A stretch of DNA of 64,000 nt from JAODBQ01 sp047602055 (lineage in GTDB: Bacteria; Actinomycetota; Acidimicrobiia; Acidimicrobiales; Ilumatobacteraceae): contig JASGIG010000001.1 in assembly GCA_047602055.1 (NCBI GenBank), forward strand, positions 124,001 to 188,000. The letters run 5' to 3'. How positions within the stretch are numbered: position 1 is the first letter of the stretch; the number at the start of each line of letters is the position of its first letter. Below the pieces are notes generated by a model that saw only the letters and a list, made by a program, of their open reading frames with translations, did no database searches and was not told where the DNA came from. Positions 37,406 through 45,782 of this stretch are shown here, one piece after another. The translations under genes were made by a program, and so were the position numbers.

Positions 37406-38192
37406 ATGGATCTCGGGCTCGGGGGCCGCGTCGCCATCGTGACAGGTGGGGCGTCCAACATCGGACGATCGATCAGCCACGTGCTCGCTGCCGAGGGCGC
37501 GGTCGTGGCGATCCTCGACCGCGACGAGGACATGGCCAGGCGGACCGCCGCGGAGATCGGCGATGCCGGTGGCACCGCCGCGGTGTACGCCGCCGACCTC
37601 ACCGACACCGACGCCACCCAGGCCGCCGCCGATGCTGTCGGTGCGGACCTCGGGCCGGTCGCCGTGCTGGTCAACAACGTCGGCTGGAACGGCAAGGCGG
37701 CGTTCTTCCTCGACCTGCCGCCGGAGCGGTGGGATCAGGCGTACCGTCTGAACATGTTCCCGACGCTGAACGCCACCCGGGCGGTGCTCGGCGGGATGGT
37801 CGAGCGGCGCGACGGGGCGATCGTCTCGATCGCCAGTGATGCCGGCTTCGGCGAGCTTCCGGATGGGCGACTACGGGCCGATGAAGGCCGGGGTGATGGC
37901 CTTCGCCCGGATCATCGCCAGGGAGTACGGGCGTTACGGCGTTCGCTCGAACGCCGTGTGCCCGGGCCTGGTGATCCCCGAGCCGGAGGCGATCGGCGCG
38001 GGCAGCCTGTGGCAGGCCGACATCGGCTTCGGCGACAAGCAGATCGGCGACATGGAGAAGGCCACCCCGCTGCGCCGCCGTCCCGAGGCGCTCGACATCG
38101 CCAACGCCGTCGCCTGGCTGGCCTCGGAGCCGGCACGGATGCTGACCGGCCAGGTGCTCAGCGTGTCCGGCGGCTTCAACATGCCGCGATAG
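37406..38192 (+). CDS. Short-chain dehydrogenase/reductase, +1 frameshift
   Basis: A cytosolic NAD(P)-dependent oxidoreductase. The cofactor motif is VTGGASNIGRS, and NNVG and SIASDAGFG follow in the first frame. After GFGE the frame is lost. Removing one base at about 37856 gives FRMGDYGPMKAGVMAFARII, which supplies the catalytic Tyr and Lys (YxxxK), and the C-terminus TGQVLSVSGGFNMPR ending at 38192. The restored protein is 261 residues, the family norm. It is encoded 17 bp before the Rieske oxygenase in the same operon. Confidence 0.88.
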
Positions 38193-38209
38193 TCACGGAG
38201 GAGACCGTC

Positions 38210-39370
38210 ATGCGCCACGAACGACAGGTCGAACTGCTCAGCCGCCTCGCCGGGGTCGACGCGCCACGGCCCGGGCCGCTGGCGCCGGCGTCGATGCACA
38301 ACCCGGCGTCGGCGTACACGTCGCCGGCCCGGTTCGCCGACGAGGTGCGCGTCCTGTTCCAGGGCGGGCCGATCCTCGTCGCGCTGTCCTGTGAGCTGCG
38401 CGCACCGGGCGACTACGTGACGTACACCGTTGGCGGCGTGCCGCTCGCCGTCGTCCGCCAGGACGACGGGTCGGTGAAGGCCCTCGTCAACATCTGCCGC
38501 CACCGTGGCTCGACGCTGCTCGACTCGTCGTGCGGCACGGGGCTGCGATCGATCCGCTGCCCCTACCACGCCTGGACCTATGGCCTCGACGGCGCGCTGC
38601 AACGCTTCCCCGGCGCCGAGCCCGGCTTCGACGACGTCGACAAGTCGACGCACGGGCTCGTCGAGGTGCCCGTCGCCGAGGCGCACGGACTGGTGTTCGC
38701 GATCGCCGATCCCGCGGCGGCGCCGTTCACCGTCGACGAGGCGCTGCACGGCGCAGCGGACGAGATCGCCGACTTCGGGATGGACTCGTACGACGTCGTC
38801 GACTCCCGCGAGCACGAGTGGGCGATGAACTGGAAGCTGGTGATGGACACCTTCACCGAGCCGTACCACATCCCCTGGCTGCACAAGGACTCGATCGCCC
38901 CGTACTACCTGTTCGACCGCTGGATCATCGACAGCTTCGGCCCGCACCAGCGGTTCATCGGCTGCCGCAAGTCGATCCTCGACGAGGTCGCCAAGCCCGA
39001 CGAGGACGCCTGGGACCTGCTCCCCCACGCCACGCTGCAGTACCTGCTGGTGCCGAACGCCGTGCTCACCCACCAGCTCGACCACCTCGAGCTGTGGCGG
39101 ATGACGCCGCTGGCGCCGGACCGCACGCTGGTGCGCACGTCCGTGTTCTCGCCGCCGGATGCGCCGCGCAAGCCCGAGTACTACGTCAAGAACCTCGACA
39201 TCCTCCTCGGGGTGACGAACACGGAGGACTTCCCGATGCAGGAGCAGGTGCAGCGCAACCTGGCCTCCGGCGCCGTCACCGAGCTGGTCTACGGGAAGAT
39301 GGAGCCGGCGCTCGTCGCCTACCAAACCGCCGTCAACGTCCGGCTCGCGACCGCGGCATCACCGTCCTGA
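38210..39370 (+). CDS. Rieske non-haem iron oxygenase, alpha subunit
   Basis: 386 residues. The Rieske [2Fe-2S] centre is complete: CRH (Cys96, His98) and CPYH (Cys117, His120). The mononuclear iron site follows in EPYHIPWLH (His220, His225), with a downstream Asp in NTEDFPMQ. Such enzymes hydroxylate aromatic or aliphatic ring substrates with electrons from a separate reductase, which is not encoded nearby. GGAGGAG lies 6 nt before the ATG. With the upstream SDR it forms a TetR-controlled hydroxylation/dehydrogenation pair. Confidence 0.92.
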   Translation: MRHERQVELLSRLAGVDAPRPGPLAPASMHNPASAYTSPARFADEVRVLFQGGPILVALSCELRAPGDYVTYTVGGVPLAVVRQDDGSVKALVNICRHRGSTLLDSSCGTGLRSIRCPYHAWTYGLDGALQRFPGAEPGFDDVDKSTHGLVEVPVAEAHGLVFAIADPAAAPFTVDEALHGAADEIADFGMDSYDVVDSREHEWAMNWKLVMDTFTEPYHIPWLHKDSIAPYYLFDRWIIDSFGPHQRFIGCRKSILDEVAKPDEDAWDLLPHATLQYLLVPNAVLTHQLDHLELWRMTPLAPDRTLVRTSVFSPPDAPRKPEYYVKNLDILLGVTNTEDFPMQEQVQRNLASGAVTELVYGKMEPALVAYQTAVNVRLATAASPS

Positions 39371-39382
39371 CGACGGATCGCG

Positions 39383-39400
39383 CCGATCCGGCCGGATCGG
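39383..39400 (+). terminator. 18-bp perfect palindrome after the Rieske gene
   Basis: CCGATCCGG joined to its exact complement CCGGATCGG, 12 nt after the stop codon. There is no T-run. It is a candidate terminator hairpin for the SDR-Rieske operon. Confidence 0.5.
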
Positions 39401-39530
39401 TCGTCAACCTCGGGGCGCGACCGAGTCGAGCACGTCGAGCTCGGCGAGCCGCCCGACCAGCTCCGGCGCGGCCATCCGCGCATCGGAGTACGTGGGTCAG
39501 GTCGGCGGTGCTCTCGCCGAGCAGCGTCGG

Positions 39531-39705
39531 CGCCGTCGCGGCACGCCTGGAGGTCCTCATCGAGGAGATCGGGGCGCTGCAGCGCGTCGACGAGACCGCC
39601 GCCGCCAGCCCACGGTTGGAGACGATGATCCTCGGCGTCGGCGACCTCTCCGCCAGGCAGAGCATGCGCCTCGGCCACATCGGCGTCACCGACGACGGCG
39701 ACGCG
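39531..39705 (+). pseudogene. CitE/HpcH-type CoA-ester lyase fragment
   Basis: About 55 codons read LEVLIEEIGALQRVDETAAA, then SPRLETMILGVGDLSARQSM and RLGH. This is the internal core of HpcH/HpaI aldolase or citrate-lyase-beta-like enzymes, including the GxGDLSA strand. Both ends are missing, so it is a gene relic. Upstream, a short minus-strand piece (MAAPELVGRLAELDVLDSV, to 39404) looks like another relic that I cannot name. Confidence 0.6.
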
Positions 39706-39714
39706 GTCACCGCA

Positions 39715-39771
39715 CAGCGGCTCCCAGCGCCTGCCGTGCTCGCCGCCGCGCTTCGGCACTCGCCGCGTGTT
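39715..39771 (+). repeat. Dispersed 3' hairpin element (family B), shortened copy
   Basis: The block GCGCCTGCCGTGCTCGCC followed by GCGCTTCGGCACTCGCCGCG matches the second half of the element. It lies just after the lyase relic in the same orientation. Confidence 0.6.
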
Positions 39772-39785
39772 GAGTCGGCGACGAG

Positions 39786-40241
39786 TCAGCCGGGGAGTCC
39801 GGGGCCGGGCAACGCCCGGACCTCGCGCACGTCGAGCAGCTCGTCGCACTCGCTGCAGACGACGACGGCGTGCATGTCGTGGTCGCATGCCGTGTGGTGC
39901 AGCACGAGCGGCGTCCCCTCGGAGCCGACGAGCCAGCGATCGCCCCACGCGGCCATCGCCGCGAGGATCGGGTAGACGTCGCGGCCCTTGTCGGTGAGCC
40001 GGTACTCGTGGCGCACCGGGCGCTGCTGGTACTCGACTCGGTGCAGCAGGCCCTCGTCGACGAGGCGGTTGAGCCGCATCGTCAGGATGTTGCGACCGAT
40101 GCCGAGCGTCTCCTGGAACTCGTCGAAGCGCTGCGACCCGAGACACGCCTGGCGGATGATCAGCAGGTTCCAGTGGTCGCCGAGCACCGCGGCGCTGCGG
40201 GCGATCGTGCACGGCCAGTCCGAGGTGTCGGTGCGCTTCAC
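39786..40241 (-). CDS. HxlR-family winged-helix regulator
   Basis: 151 residues. The N-terminal Cys-containing start (DWPCTIARSAAVLGDHWNLL) and the winged helix (FQETLGIGRNILTMRLNRLV, EYRLTDKGRDVYPIL) are classical HxlR/MarR-like features. A C-terminal extension holds a possible zinc ribbon or redox patch (HHTACDHDMHA, CSECDELL). HxlR proteins often sense aldehydes or redox state through the N-terminal Cys. No obvious target gene lies adjacent. Confidence 0.88.
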   Translation of the reverse strand: MKRTDTSDWPCTIARSAAVLGDHWNLLIIRQACLGSQRFDEFQETLGIGRNILTMRLNRLVDEGLLHRVEYQQRPVRHEYRLTDKGRDVYPILAAMAAWGDRWLVGSEGTPLVLHHTACDHDMHAVVVCSECDELLDVREVRALPGPGLPG

Positions 40242-40310
40242 CGCATCCAGGGTAGACCGTCGGTTGCACCGTGAAACGGGGCTCAGGCCCAGGTGCGTCC
40301 GCCGTTCCGG

Positions 40311-40829
40311 TCAGCGGCGGCGGGACTGGGCAGCGACGAACAGGCGTCGGGCGTCGGCATCGAACGCTGCCGACGCGCGGTGGACGAGGACCTGGCCACG
40401 GTCGTGGCGGAAGCGCACGCCGAACCAGCAACGCCACGCCGCGAGCACTCGTCCGAGCCACGCCAGCACGACGACGATGCCGCCGAAGACACCGAAGCCG
40501 GGGTGGTCGCCGAGCAGGCCGCCGAGCCCGATGCCGACCGCCGCGGTCGCGACGACGATCGCCGTGCCCACCCGGAATCGCCAAATGTCCCACGTCCGCT
40601 GCGACACGTCGATGGTCACCGCGAATCGGGGCCGGCGCAGCACGAGCGCGACGAGGCGGGTGAGCGTCGCACCTGCGAGCAACTGCCACCACGGCGCCCC
40701 GGGCAGGTCGACAGCGGTGACCTGCACCGCGTCGGCGGTCGGTATCCCGGTCTTGACGCAGTGATCCGGCGCTCGCCCGCGCCGCTGGTCCTCGACGAGC
40801 AGGACGGCGACTCGGTCGGACGACGGCAT
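40311..40829 (-). CDS. Hypothetical membrane protein
   Basis: 172 codons. The middle has two hydrophobic segments (FRVGTAIVVATAAVGIGLGG and FGVFGGIVVVLAWLGRVLAA) followed by a basic, Arg-rich tail. I do not recognise a family. The first 35 residues look poorly conserved and a later start is possible. Codon third-position GC is high, which supports real coding over chance in this GC-rich DNA. Confidence 0.45.
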   Translation of the reverse strand: MPSSDRVAVLLVEDQRRGRAPDHCVKTGIPTADAVQVTAVDLPGAPWWQLLAGATLTRLVALVLRRPRFAVTIDVSQRTWDIWRFRVGTAIVVATAAVGIGLGGLLGDHPGFGVFGGIVVVLAWLGRVLAAWRCWFGVRFRHDRGQVLVHRASAAFDADARRLFVAAQSRRR

Positions 40830-40885
40830 CGACGATCAGCATGCCGCCGCGCGACGCCGGCGCGGCATCGCTCGCCGACCACGAC

Positions 40886-40930
40886 CGCGATGCGAGATGC
40901 ACGCACGGGCGCCGCACATCTCACATCGCG
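40886..40930. repeat. Intergenic hairpin CGCGATGCGAGATG / CATCTCACATCGCG
   Basis: A 14-bp stem with one mismatch and a loop of 17, sitting between the hypothetical gene and the divergent FAD enzyme. It resembles the other intergenic hairpins of the window in design but not in sequence. Confidence 0.6.
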
Positions 40931-40991
40931 AGCCACGTGCCTGACGGCGCGGTGGCCTCCTGTGAACGGCACATCGGGCAGACTTGGCGGC

Positions 40992-42116
40992 ATGCCGGAC
41001 GTCGTGGTGGTCGGCGCCGGGATGGCCGGCGCAGCGGCGGCGTGGGTGCTGGCCCGCCGGGGACGCGCGGTCCTGCTCGTCGACCGCTTCGCCCGCGGCC
41101 ACGACCGCGGCTCCTCGCACGGCGCCGAGCGGATCTTCCGCTTCGGCTACACCGACCCGGCCTACGTCCGGCTCGCCCAGGACTCCGTCGCCGGCTGGCA
41201 CGATCTGCAGGCACCGCTCGATGCACCGCTCCTGCACTTGACCGGCGTCGTCGATCACGGCGACGACGCCGAGCTCGACGAGCTACTCGCTGCGTGCACC
41301 GCCGCCGGCGTCCGGGTCGACGCGTTGACAGCGTCCGAGGCAAGCGCACGCTGGCCCGGGCTGCGCTTCGACGGCAACGTCGTCCAGCAACCCGACGCCG
41401 GTCGCGTCGACGCCGACCGGACCCTCGCGGCGTGCTGGGATCAGGCCGAGTCGCTCGGCGCCGATGTGCGCTTCGGCGCGCCGGTGACAGCGGTGCGCCG
41501 ACCCCGCGCCGGCGACGGCGTCGAGGTGCAGATCGGCGACGAGATCGTCACCGCGCCGGTCGCCGTGGTCGCCGCCGCCGGATGGACGGCCGAGCTGCTG
41601 GAGCCCGACGTCGCCGCGGCGCTCGTCCCGCCGATCACGGTCAGCGCCGAGACGGTGGCGTGGTTCCGGCCCGGCGTCGAGCCGTGGCCGAGCTTCATCC
41701 AGCGCGGCGACGAGGTGGCCTACGGGCTCGGCTCCCCCGACGGCCTCGTCAAGGTCGGCCTGCACGGGATCGGACCCGTGATCGAACCGGACGATCGACC
41801 GGCGACGGTGCCCGGCGCGGTCAGGGCGATCGAGGACTACGCCAGCCGCTGGCTGCCCGGCGTCGAACCGACGGCAGTGCGCAGCACCGTCTGCCTCTAC
41901 GCGTCAAGCGCAACCGACGACTTCGTGCTCGACCGCCGCGGCCCGATCGTGGTCGGCGTCGGCTTCGGTGGCCACGGCTTCAAGTTCGCGCCGGCGATCG
42001 GTGCGCACCTCGCCGACCTCGCCGACGAAGCACTCGGCCTGCAACCCGCCGGCGAGCGGGCGTTCCCAGCCGAACAGGTCCTCGGCGCCACCGGCCGCCC
42101 CCACAGCTGGCGTTGA
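40992..42116 (+). CDS. FAD-dependent sarcosine/N-methyltryptophan-oxidase-like enzyme
   Basis: 374 residues of the monomeric sarcosine oxidase (MSOX/SolA) group, which oxidises N-methyl amino acids with release of H2O2. The FAD-binding Rossmann motif VVVGAGMAGAAAAWVLARRG opens the protein. The MSOX-specific SSHGAERIFR loop, the Cys of VCLYASS (position of covalent flavin attachment in the family) and the C-terminal FGGHGFKFAP motif are all present. The length is normal. The substrate is not certain. Confidence 0.9.
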   Translation: MPDVVVVGAGMAGAAAAWVLARRGRAVLLVDRFARGHDRGSSHGAERIFRFGYTDPAYVRLAQDSVAGWHDLQAPLDAPLLHLTGVVDHGDDAELDELLAACTAAGVRVDALTASEASARWPGLRFDGNVVQQPDAGRVDADRTLAACWDQAESLGADVRFGAPVTAVRRPRAGDGVEVQIGDEIVTAPVAVVAAAGWTAELLEPDVAAALVPPITVSAETVAWFRPGVEPWPSFIQRGDEVAYGLGSPDGLVKVGLHGIGPVIEPDDRPATVPGAVRAIEDYASRWLPGVEPTAVRSTVCLYASSATDDFVLDRRGPIVVGVGFGGHGFKFAPAIGAHLADLADEALGLQPAGERAFPAEQVLGATGRPHSWR

Positions 42117-42301
42117 CCAGACGCTTCGGTGACGCACCGGCCGCCGCGTGCTCCCGGCACCGACGTCCGTCGCGTGGGGGATGCGCGAAGGGGCGCTCCG
42201 CGATCCCCTCCCCTTCCCCTCGCCGTGCGCCGACTCGCTCTGCGTGAGGCGCACCGCAAGCTGGGTGCGGCCGAAGGCCGCTCCTCGAAGCTCGACCGAG
42301 A

Positions 42302-42321
42302 CGAGCGAGCGCAGCGAGCGA
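42302..42321. repeat. 20-bp GCGAGCG repeat shared with the sbcC-nurA gap
   Basis: CGAGCGAGCGCAGCGAGCGA lies 30 bp before the hydrolase start. The same 20-mer with one change occurs inverted at 5403-5422, just before the 3' end of sbcC. The rest of 42117-42350 shows no gene. Confidence 0.5.
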
Positions 42322-42350
42322 ATCGAGGTCGACGATCTAGCGTCGGCGGG

Positions 42351-43280
42351 ATGCGTGTCACCAACGGAGACCTGGACCTGCACGTCGCCGAGGACGGCGA
42401 TCCGGCGGCGCCGCCGGTGCTGCTGATCCACGGGATCATCGGGTCACGAGCGACGTGGGCGTGGCTGGTCCCCGAGCTGGCCGAGCGATTCCGGGTGCTG
42501 CGCCTCGATCTCCGCGGGCACGGCGAGTCGGCCCGCGCTCCCGGCGAGTACGGCGCCGACGGCTACGTCGCCGATGCCGTCGCCGCGCTGGAGCAGGCGG
42601 CCGGCCAGCCGTGCCTCGTCGTCGGCCACTCGCTCGGCGGAGCGATCGCCGCCGCGCTGGCCCAGCGCCGCCCCGACCTGCTCGCCGGCGTCGTGCTGGA
42701 GGATCCGCCGCTCGGACCGACGGCGCCCGGCGAGACGCTGTCGCTGGAGGGCAACTCGCTGCTCGACGGGTTCCGCTTCATGCGCGACACGATCCCTCAG
42801 ATCCAGGAGGCCGGGATGACCGTCGACGCGCTCGCCGAGATCATCGCCACCGTCGCGCACTCGTCGGGCAACGGCACGTTCGGCGACGTGTTCCTGCCGG
42901 ACGGCATGGTGTCGATGGCCTCGTCGCTGCTGGAGGTCGACGCCACCGTGCTCGACCCGGTGCTCCACGGCACCATGGGCACGTTCCTCGACCCGACGGT
43001 GCCGTTCGCCATCCCGGCGCTGATCCTCGCCGCCGACCCGGCCAAGCCGGACGCCGTGGCCAGCCGGGCGGCCGCCGGGCACTACGCGTCGATCTCACCG
43101 GACGTCGCGGTCGTCGTCGTCGACGGTGCCGGCCACACGATCCACAACGAGCACGCGGGCCGAGAGCCGTTCCTGGCCGCGCTCGCGCGCGTTCCTCGAT
43201 CGTCACGCGACGACGCACTGAGCGGCATCCCCGGCCGAACCGGCGCGGCGACGGCCTGCGCTGGCACGCTCGGGGCGTGA
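42351..43280 (+). CDS. Alpha/beta-hydrolase, probable frameshift near the C-terminus
   Basis: Nominal 309 residues. Oxyanion region LLIHGIIGSRATW, nucleophile elbow GHSLGGA (Ser), acid in LILAADPAKPD and final His in GAGHTIHNEH give a complete triad. The last 35 residues are unlike the family. Removing one base at about 43188-43192 would give ALARFLDRHATTH and a stop at 43218-43220, a typical end for this fold. As written, the stop overlaps the GTG of the next gene (GTGA). Confidence 0.85.
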   Translation: MRVTNGDLDLHVAEDGDPAAPPVLLIHGIIGSRATWAWLVPELAERFRVLRLDLRGHGESARAPGEYGADGYVADAVAALEQAAGQPCLVVGHSLGGAIAAALAQRRPDLLAGVVLEDPPLGPTAPGETLSLEGNSLLDGFRFMRDTIPQIQEAGMTVDALAEIIATVAHSSGNGTFGDVFLPDGMVSMASSLLEVDATVLDPVLHGTMGTFLDPTVPFAIPALILAADPAKPDAVASRAAAGHYASISPDVAVVVVDGAGHTIHNEHAGREPFLAALARVPRSSRDDALSGIPGRTGAATACAGTLGA

Positions 43281-44503
43281 CCTCACTCGATCTCCACCAC
43301 GAGCTGCCGAGCGGCGTGCTCGCCGGCACCTACGACGAGCGCTTCGCACCGGTCGTCGCCGAGTTCGTCCGCAACTTCGACGAGCGCGGCGAGGTGGGTG
43401 CGTCGCTGTGCCTGACCGTCGACGGCACGGCCACCGTCGACGTATGGGGCGGCGTCGCCGACCCGAAGGCCGCAACGCCGTGGGAGCGCGACACCGTGTC
43501 GATCGTGCACAGCTGCACGAAGGGCGCGACGGCGCTGTGCGCCCACGTCCTCGCCGCGGAGGGCCGACTGGACCTCGAGGCGCCCGTCGCCGATCTCTGG
43601 CCGGAGTTCGCCCGCAGCGGCAAGGAGGCGGCGACGGTGCGGATGATGCTCGACCACTCCGTCGGCGTGCCGGTGTTCCGCGGCGACGTCGCGCCCGGCG
43701 AGCTGTACGACTGGGACCGCGTCGTCGCTCGCCTGGAAGCCGAGGCACCGTTCTGGGAGCCGGGGACGCGCCACGGCTACCACATGATCAACTTCGGCTG
43801 GACCGTCGGCGAGCTGGTCCGCCGGGCGTCGGGCCGCTCGCTCGGGACGTTCTTCCGCGAGGCGATCACCGAACCGCTCGGCATCGACTTCTGGATCGGC
43901 CTGCCCGAGGAGCACGAGCCGCGCGTCGCGCGGATGCTGCCATACCGCCGCGAGAAGGGCGAGCCGCTGTCGGCGTTCGAGCTGGCGATCGTCTCCGACC
44001 GGGCTTCGATCCAGTCGCTGGCGATGACGAACACCGCAGGGTTCAACCCGAACAGCCGTGAGGCGCACGCCGCCGAGATCGGCGGTGGCGGCGGGATCAC
44101 CAACGGCCGCGGGCTCGCCGGGATGTACACGCCGCTGGCGTTGGGCGGCGGCGACCTCGTGGACCGCGACGGCGTCGACCGGATGCGTCGCGTGTCCAGC
44201 GCCGTCAACCGCGACGCGACGCTGTGCATCGCCACCCGCTTCGCGATGGGCTTCATGGTCGGCATGGACAACCGCGCCCGGCCGGACAGCGACTCGGTGA
44301 TCCTCGGCGAGCAGGCGTTCGGTCACGTCGGCGCCGGCGGCAGCATCGGCTTCGCCGACCCCGGCTGCGCGCTGGCGTTCGGCTATTCGATGAACCAGAT
44401 GGGCAAGGGCATCCTGCTCAACCAGCGCGGCCAGTCGCTGGTCGACGCGACGTACCGCGTGCTCGGCCACCGCTCCGACGCCAGCGGCAACTGGATGCGG
44501 TGA
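43277..44503 (+). CDS. Serine hydrolase, beta-lactamase/esterase EstB type
   Basis: 408 residues. The SxxK motif is SCTKG (Ser and Lys catalytic), the Tyr motif is GYHMIN, and a downstream GHVGAGGSIGFAD supplies the third element, as in class C-like esterases and D-aminopeptidases. No signal peptide is visible, so it is probably a cytosolic esterase and not a secreted lactamase. The start is GTG, coupled to the preceding hydrolase frame. It is convergent with an LLM gene, with a family B element in between. Confidence 0.88.
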   Translation: MTSLDLHHELPSGVLAGTYDERFAPVVAEFVRNFDERGEVGASLCLTVDGTATVDVWGGVADPKAATPWERDTVSIVHSCTKGATALCAHVLAAEGRLDLEAPVADLWPEFARSGKEAATVRMMLDHSVGVPVFRGDVAPGELYDWDRVVARLEAEAPFWEPGTRHGYHMINFGWTVGELVRRASGRSLGTFFREAITEPLGIDFWIGLPEEHEPRVARMLPYRREKGEPLSAFELAIVSDRASIQSLAMTNTAGFNPNSREAHAAEIGGGGGITNGRGLAGMYTPLALGGGDLVDRDGVDRMRRVSSAVNRDATLCIATRFAMGFMVGMDNRARPDSDSVILGEQAFGHVGAGGSIGFADPGCALAFGYSMNQMGKGILLNQRGQSLVDATYRVLGHRSDASGNWMR

Positions 44504-44531
44504 TCGCCGCGAGCCGGCAGCAGCGATCAAA

Positions 44532-44607
44532 GACGAGGCGAGCGCCGAAGCGAAGCGGCGGCGGCGAGCACGGCAGGCGCAGCGAGGGGCTCCGCCCCGA
44601 CCGGAGC
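44532..44607 (-). repeat. Dispersed 3' hairpin element (family B), copy 3
   Basis: It abuts the stop codon of the minus-strand LLM gene (2 nt). The hairpin is GGGGC-TCC-GCCCC. Confidence 0.85.
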
Positions 44608-44609
44608 TC

Positions 44610-45548
44610 TCAGCAGCACAGGTGCTCGGCGAGCGCGGCGCGGCTCGTCTCGCGCGACGCCGCGCCCGGCGCGGCGACCTCCAGGCGGAAGTCGGTGACA
44701 CCGGCCGCGGCGTACTCGGCGAGGCCGTCGAGCACCCGCTGCCACGAACCGACGAGGTGCAGCTGCGCCGGCTCGTCGAGCCCCTCGCGATCCTGCACCG
44801 CGGCATAGGACGGCACGCTCCGGTAGAACGCCGCCGTCTGACGCGCCAGGGCGAGCGCGTCGGCCGGTTCGTCGGTGACGCACAGGCGGATCAGTGCCAT
44901 GATCCGCGGCTCGGGACGGCCAGCAGCCTCGGCGGCAGCGCGCAGGGTCGGCGCGACATACGTACGTATCGTTCGCGGCCCACACTGCCCGACGCTCGTC
45001 CCGGCGACGGTGCGCCCCGCAAGGTCGAGCATCTTCGGCCCGAGCGCGGCAAGCAGGATCGGCGTGTCCGCGGCCTCGATGTTCGGCTCCCAGCGCGCCG
45101 TCAACTGCTCGCCCTCGAGGTTCGCCGGCCGGCCGGCGAGCAGCGGCTGCAGCCCGGCGATGAACTCGCGGGTGTAGCCGAGCGGGTGCTCCCACGGCAG
45201 CCCCATGCTCGTGGCGACGGCGCCCTTCGACGCCGCGCCGATCCCCAGCGTGAACCGCCCGCCGAGCGCGCTCTGCGCGGTGCGGGCCATCTGCGCCAGG
45301 CCGATCGGGTGGCGGCCGTAGATCGGCACGACCGACGTGCCGACCTCGCTGAGCCCCTCGGCATCGGCGGCAACAGCGGCGAGCGCGACGATCGGGTCGA
45401 CCGCGGTCGCGTGCGAGATCCACAGGCCGTCGAAGCCGGCCGACACCGCGTAGCGCGTCGTCTCGCGCACCTCGTCGATCGACCGCAGCGTCGTGCCTCC
45501 CGCCAACCCCCAACGCACCCCGAACCGGTCCCCTGCCTGTGCTGCCAT
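44610..45548 (-). CDS. LLM-class oxidoreductase (probable F420-dependent)
   Basis: 312 residues, luciferase-like barrel. GFDGLWISHATAVDPIVALA, GTSVVPIYGRHPIGLAQMAR, FTLGIGAASKGAVATSMGLP and AALGPKMLDLAGRTVAGT are family hallmarks. It is most like the gene at 34095 in type but not a close copy. The C-terminus ends with EHLCC. It probably transfers hydride between F420 and an unknown small substrate. Confidence 0.87.
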   Translation of the reverse strand: MAAQAGDRFGVRWGLAGGTTLRSIDEVRETTRYAVSAGFDGLWISHATAVDPIVALAAVAADAEGLSEVGTSVVPIYGRHPIGLAQMARTAQSALGGRFTLGIGAASKGAVATSMGLPWEHPLGYTREFIAGLQPLLAGRPANLEGEQLTARWEPNIEAADTPILLAALGPKMLDLAGRTVAGTSVGQCGPRTIRTYVAPTLRAAAEAAGRPEPRIMALIRLCVTDEPADALALARQTAAFYRSVPSYAAVQDREGLDEPAQLHLVGSWQRVLDGLAEYAAAGVTDFRLEVAAPGAASRETSRAALAEHLCC

Positions 45549-45679
45549 CGGCCGATGATCGCGCGACGACACGGCACCTGCTCACCCGCTCACGGCACGC
45601 GCCACGGCGACAGGTGCACCGAGGAACGCGACAGCCATATGCCCACGTGCCCGGGTTCATCCCCGGTCCAACCCCGTCA

Positions 45680-45760
45680 TGCGGCGAGTGCCAGAGCGAA
45701 GTGGAGGCAGCGAGCACGGCCGACGCAGGGAGCACCTCGGCTGCGGCCAAAGCACGAACA
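45680..45760 (-). repeat. Dispersed 3' hairpin element (family B), copy 4, diverged
   Basis: The flanks are kept (GGCGAGTGCC, GCGAGCACGGC, AAAGCACGAAC) but the hairpin is imperfect (GCACC-TCG-GCTGC). It lies between divergent genes, which is unusual for the family, so a gene once read into it may have been lost. Confidence 0.65.
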
Positions 45761-45782
45761 TGCACCCGTTAGCGTCGACGAA

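Noticed and set aside
45680..45760. Family B copy as a selO promoter element
   Set aside because: All other copies sit after stop codons. Here the hairpin is imperfect, so it is more likely a relic of a lost minus-strand gene's 3' end.
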